A stretch of DNA of 5,408 bases from Gammaproteobacteria bacterium (GTDB taxonomy: Bacteria; Pseudomonadota; Gammaproteobacteria; Pseudomonadales; Azotimanducaceae): assembly GCA_002719135.1 (NCBI GenBank), contig PBGU01000015.1:14031-19438 (forward strand), read 5' to 3'. The notes under the pieces are model-generated. The model was given only the letters and a program-made list of their open reading frames with translations. It ran no database searches and had not been told where the DNA came from. This document shows, piece after piece, positions 4,563 through 5,408 of the stretch; position 1 is the stretch's first letter, and each line of letters opens with the position of its first letter. Made by a program: the position numbers and the translations under genes.

Positions 4563-5408
4563 TTATAGCAGATCGCCAAGGAAGGCGGTATCAAGCTTCG
4601 CCTCGATAAAACGAGCACTCTCCAGAATGCGACATAGGAGAGTGGCGTTGGTTTTGACACCTTTCACTTCCATCGCTCGAAGAGCGATTAACGTACGGCC
4701 AATGGCTGCTTCCCGAGTCGCCCCCTTGCCGATTACCTTCGCTAACATTGGATCGTAGTATGGGCTCACGGTATTCCCCTCCCGATAACTCGCTTCGATG
4801 CGAACACCCGCCATGTCTGGAACTCTGAAAACGCTTAAGTGCCCGGGAGACGGCAACATGCTTTCAGGATCTTCCGCGTACAGCCTCGCTTCGACTGCGT
4901 GTCCGTCAATCCCGGGTCGCTCAGGTAGAAGAGTCGAAAGTCGATCCCCCGAAGCAATTCGTAATTGCAAGTCGACAAGGTCTAACCCCGTGACTTCCTC
5001 AGTCACGCCGTGTTCGACCTGCAATCTGGTGTTCATCTCTAAAAAACCAAAGCAGCCTTGGTCGTATAGCGTTTCCACCGTGCCCAAACTGTCATAGCCG
5101 ACCAACGCCTCCACAGCCCGTGAAGACAACTCGTCAATGTCCGAACGCTCTATCGCTGGCGCGGGGGATTCCTCAATGAGCTTCTGATGTCGCCGCTGGA
5201 CCGAACAATCCCGCTCGTACAGGGCCAGCAACGTTTCGCCATCACCAATCACTTGCACTTCGACATGTCGCGAACCCTGAAGAAACTTTTCAAGAAATAC
5301 CGTCGATTGACCGAACGTCCGCGCGGCTAAACTGGTTGCCGTTGCGTACGCTGCCGTTAAAGATTCGGGGTCCTCGGCAACGATCATACCGATACCGCCT
5401 CCACCGGC
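4563..5408 (-). CDS. Biotin carboxylase subunit of acyl-CoA carboxylase (partial, N terminus outside window)
   Basis: The C-terminal 281 residues of an ATP-grasp biotin carboxylase, which uses ATP and bicarbonate to carboxylate carrier-bound biotin. The frame is open to the window edge, entering at the ATP-binding glycine loop (AGGGGIGM), so roughly the first 160-170 residues are missing. In fragment numbering, HVEVQV is at 48-53, RDCSVQRRHQKLIEESPAP at 66-84, the metal and ATP ligands are Glu112 and Glu124, and the active-site segment EMNTRLQVEH at 124-133 holds the catalytic Asn, Arg and Glu. EARLYAED (173-180) supplies the Arg that holds bicarbonate and biotin. The protein ends right after the biotin carboxylase C-terminal domain (LDTAFLGDLL), like E. 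coli AccC. There is no fused biotinyl or BT domain; the carrier is encoded separately just downstream. One oddity is Gly134 where VEHPVTE is nearly universal. The ATG at 5387 is internal, not the start. Confidence 0.95.
   Translation of the reverse strand, partial: AGGGGIGMIVAEDPESLTAAYATATSLAARTFGQSTVFLEKFLQGSRHVEVQVIGDGETLLALYERDCSVQRRHQKLIEESPAPAIERSDIDELSSRAVEALVGYDSLGTVETLYDQGCFGFLEMNTRLQVEHGVTEEVTGLDLVDLQLRIASGDRLSTLLPERPGIDGHAVEARLYAEDPESMLPSPGHLSVFRVPDMAGVRIEASYREGNTVSPYYDPMLAKVIGKGATREAAIGRTLIALRAMEVKGVKTNATLLCRILESARFIEAKLDTAFLGDLL

Overview
The window reads as chromosomal DNA from a bacterium of moderate GC content (a little over half G+C by eye, not counted). A LysR-type protein closely resembling MetR of enteric bacteria suggests a gammaproteobacterium; that is inference from one gene. 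There are no RNA genes, CRISPR arrays, insertion sequences or phage genes. Coding density is high and no gap between genes reaches 130 bases.

Left part, plus strand (1-744): the last 36 codons of an unidentified gene, then a 189-residue protein of the pyridoxamine 5'-phosphate oxidase (FMN-binding split barrel) family. It converges tail to tail, with an 11-base gap, on a minus-strand metR-like regulator (1712-756).

Right part, minus strand (5408 down to 1836): an acyl-CoA carboxylase cluster, in transcription order biotin carboxylase (cut by the window edge), a free-standing 73-residue biotin carrier protein, a crotonase-family protein, and a PccB/MccB-type carboxyltransferase. The crotonase and carboxyltransferase genes overlap by four bases (GTGA). 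Together the three carboxylase subunits would use bicarbonate and ATP to carboxylate biotin on the small carrier and pass the carboxyl group to an acyl-CoA. The crotonase would hydrate or isomerise an acyl-CoA just before or after that step. As I recall it, the gene order matches the Bacillus subtilis yngHA-yngHB-(yngG)-yngF-yngE branched-chain acyl-CoA cluster, except that no HMG-CoA lyase gene lies between carrier and crotonase. The acyl-CoA substrate cannot be read from the sequence, and the carboxyltransferase has an unusual glycine-rich acyl-CoA-binding loop.

The 123-base gap between the carboxyltransferase and metR holds a plausible metR promoter, a near-consensus MetR operator overlapping its -10 region, and a short perfect inverted repeat covering the metR start codon. 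No metE or metH is present, so the regulator's local role is open. The most interesting content is the atypical carboxylase/crotonase set; I see no clearly new type of system.
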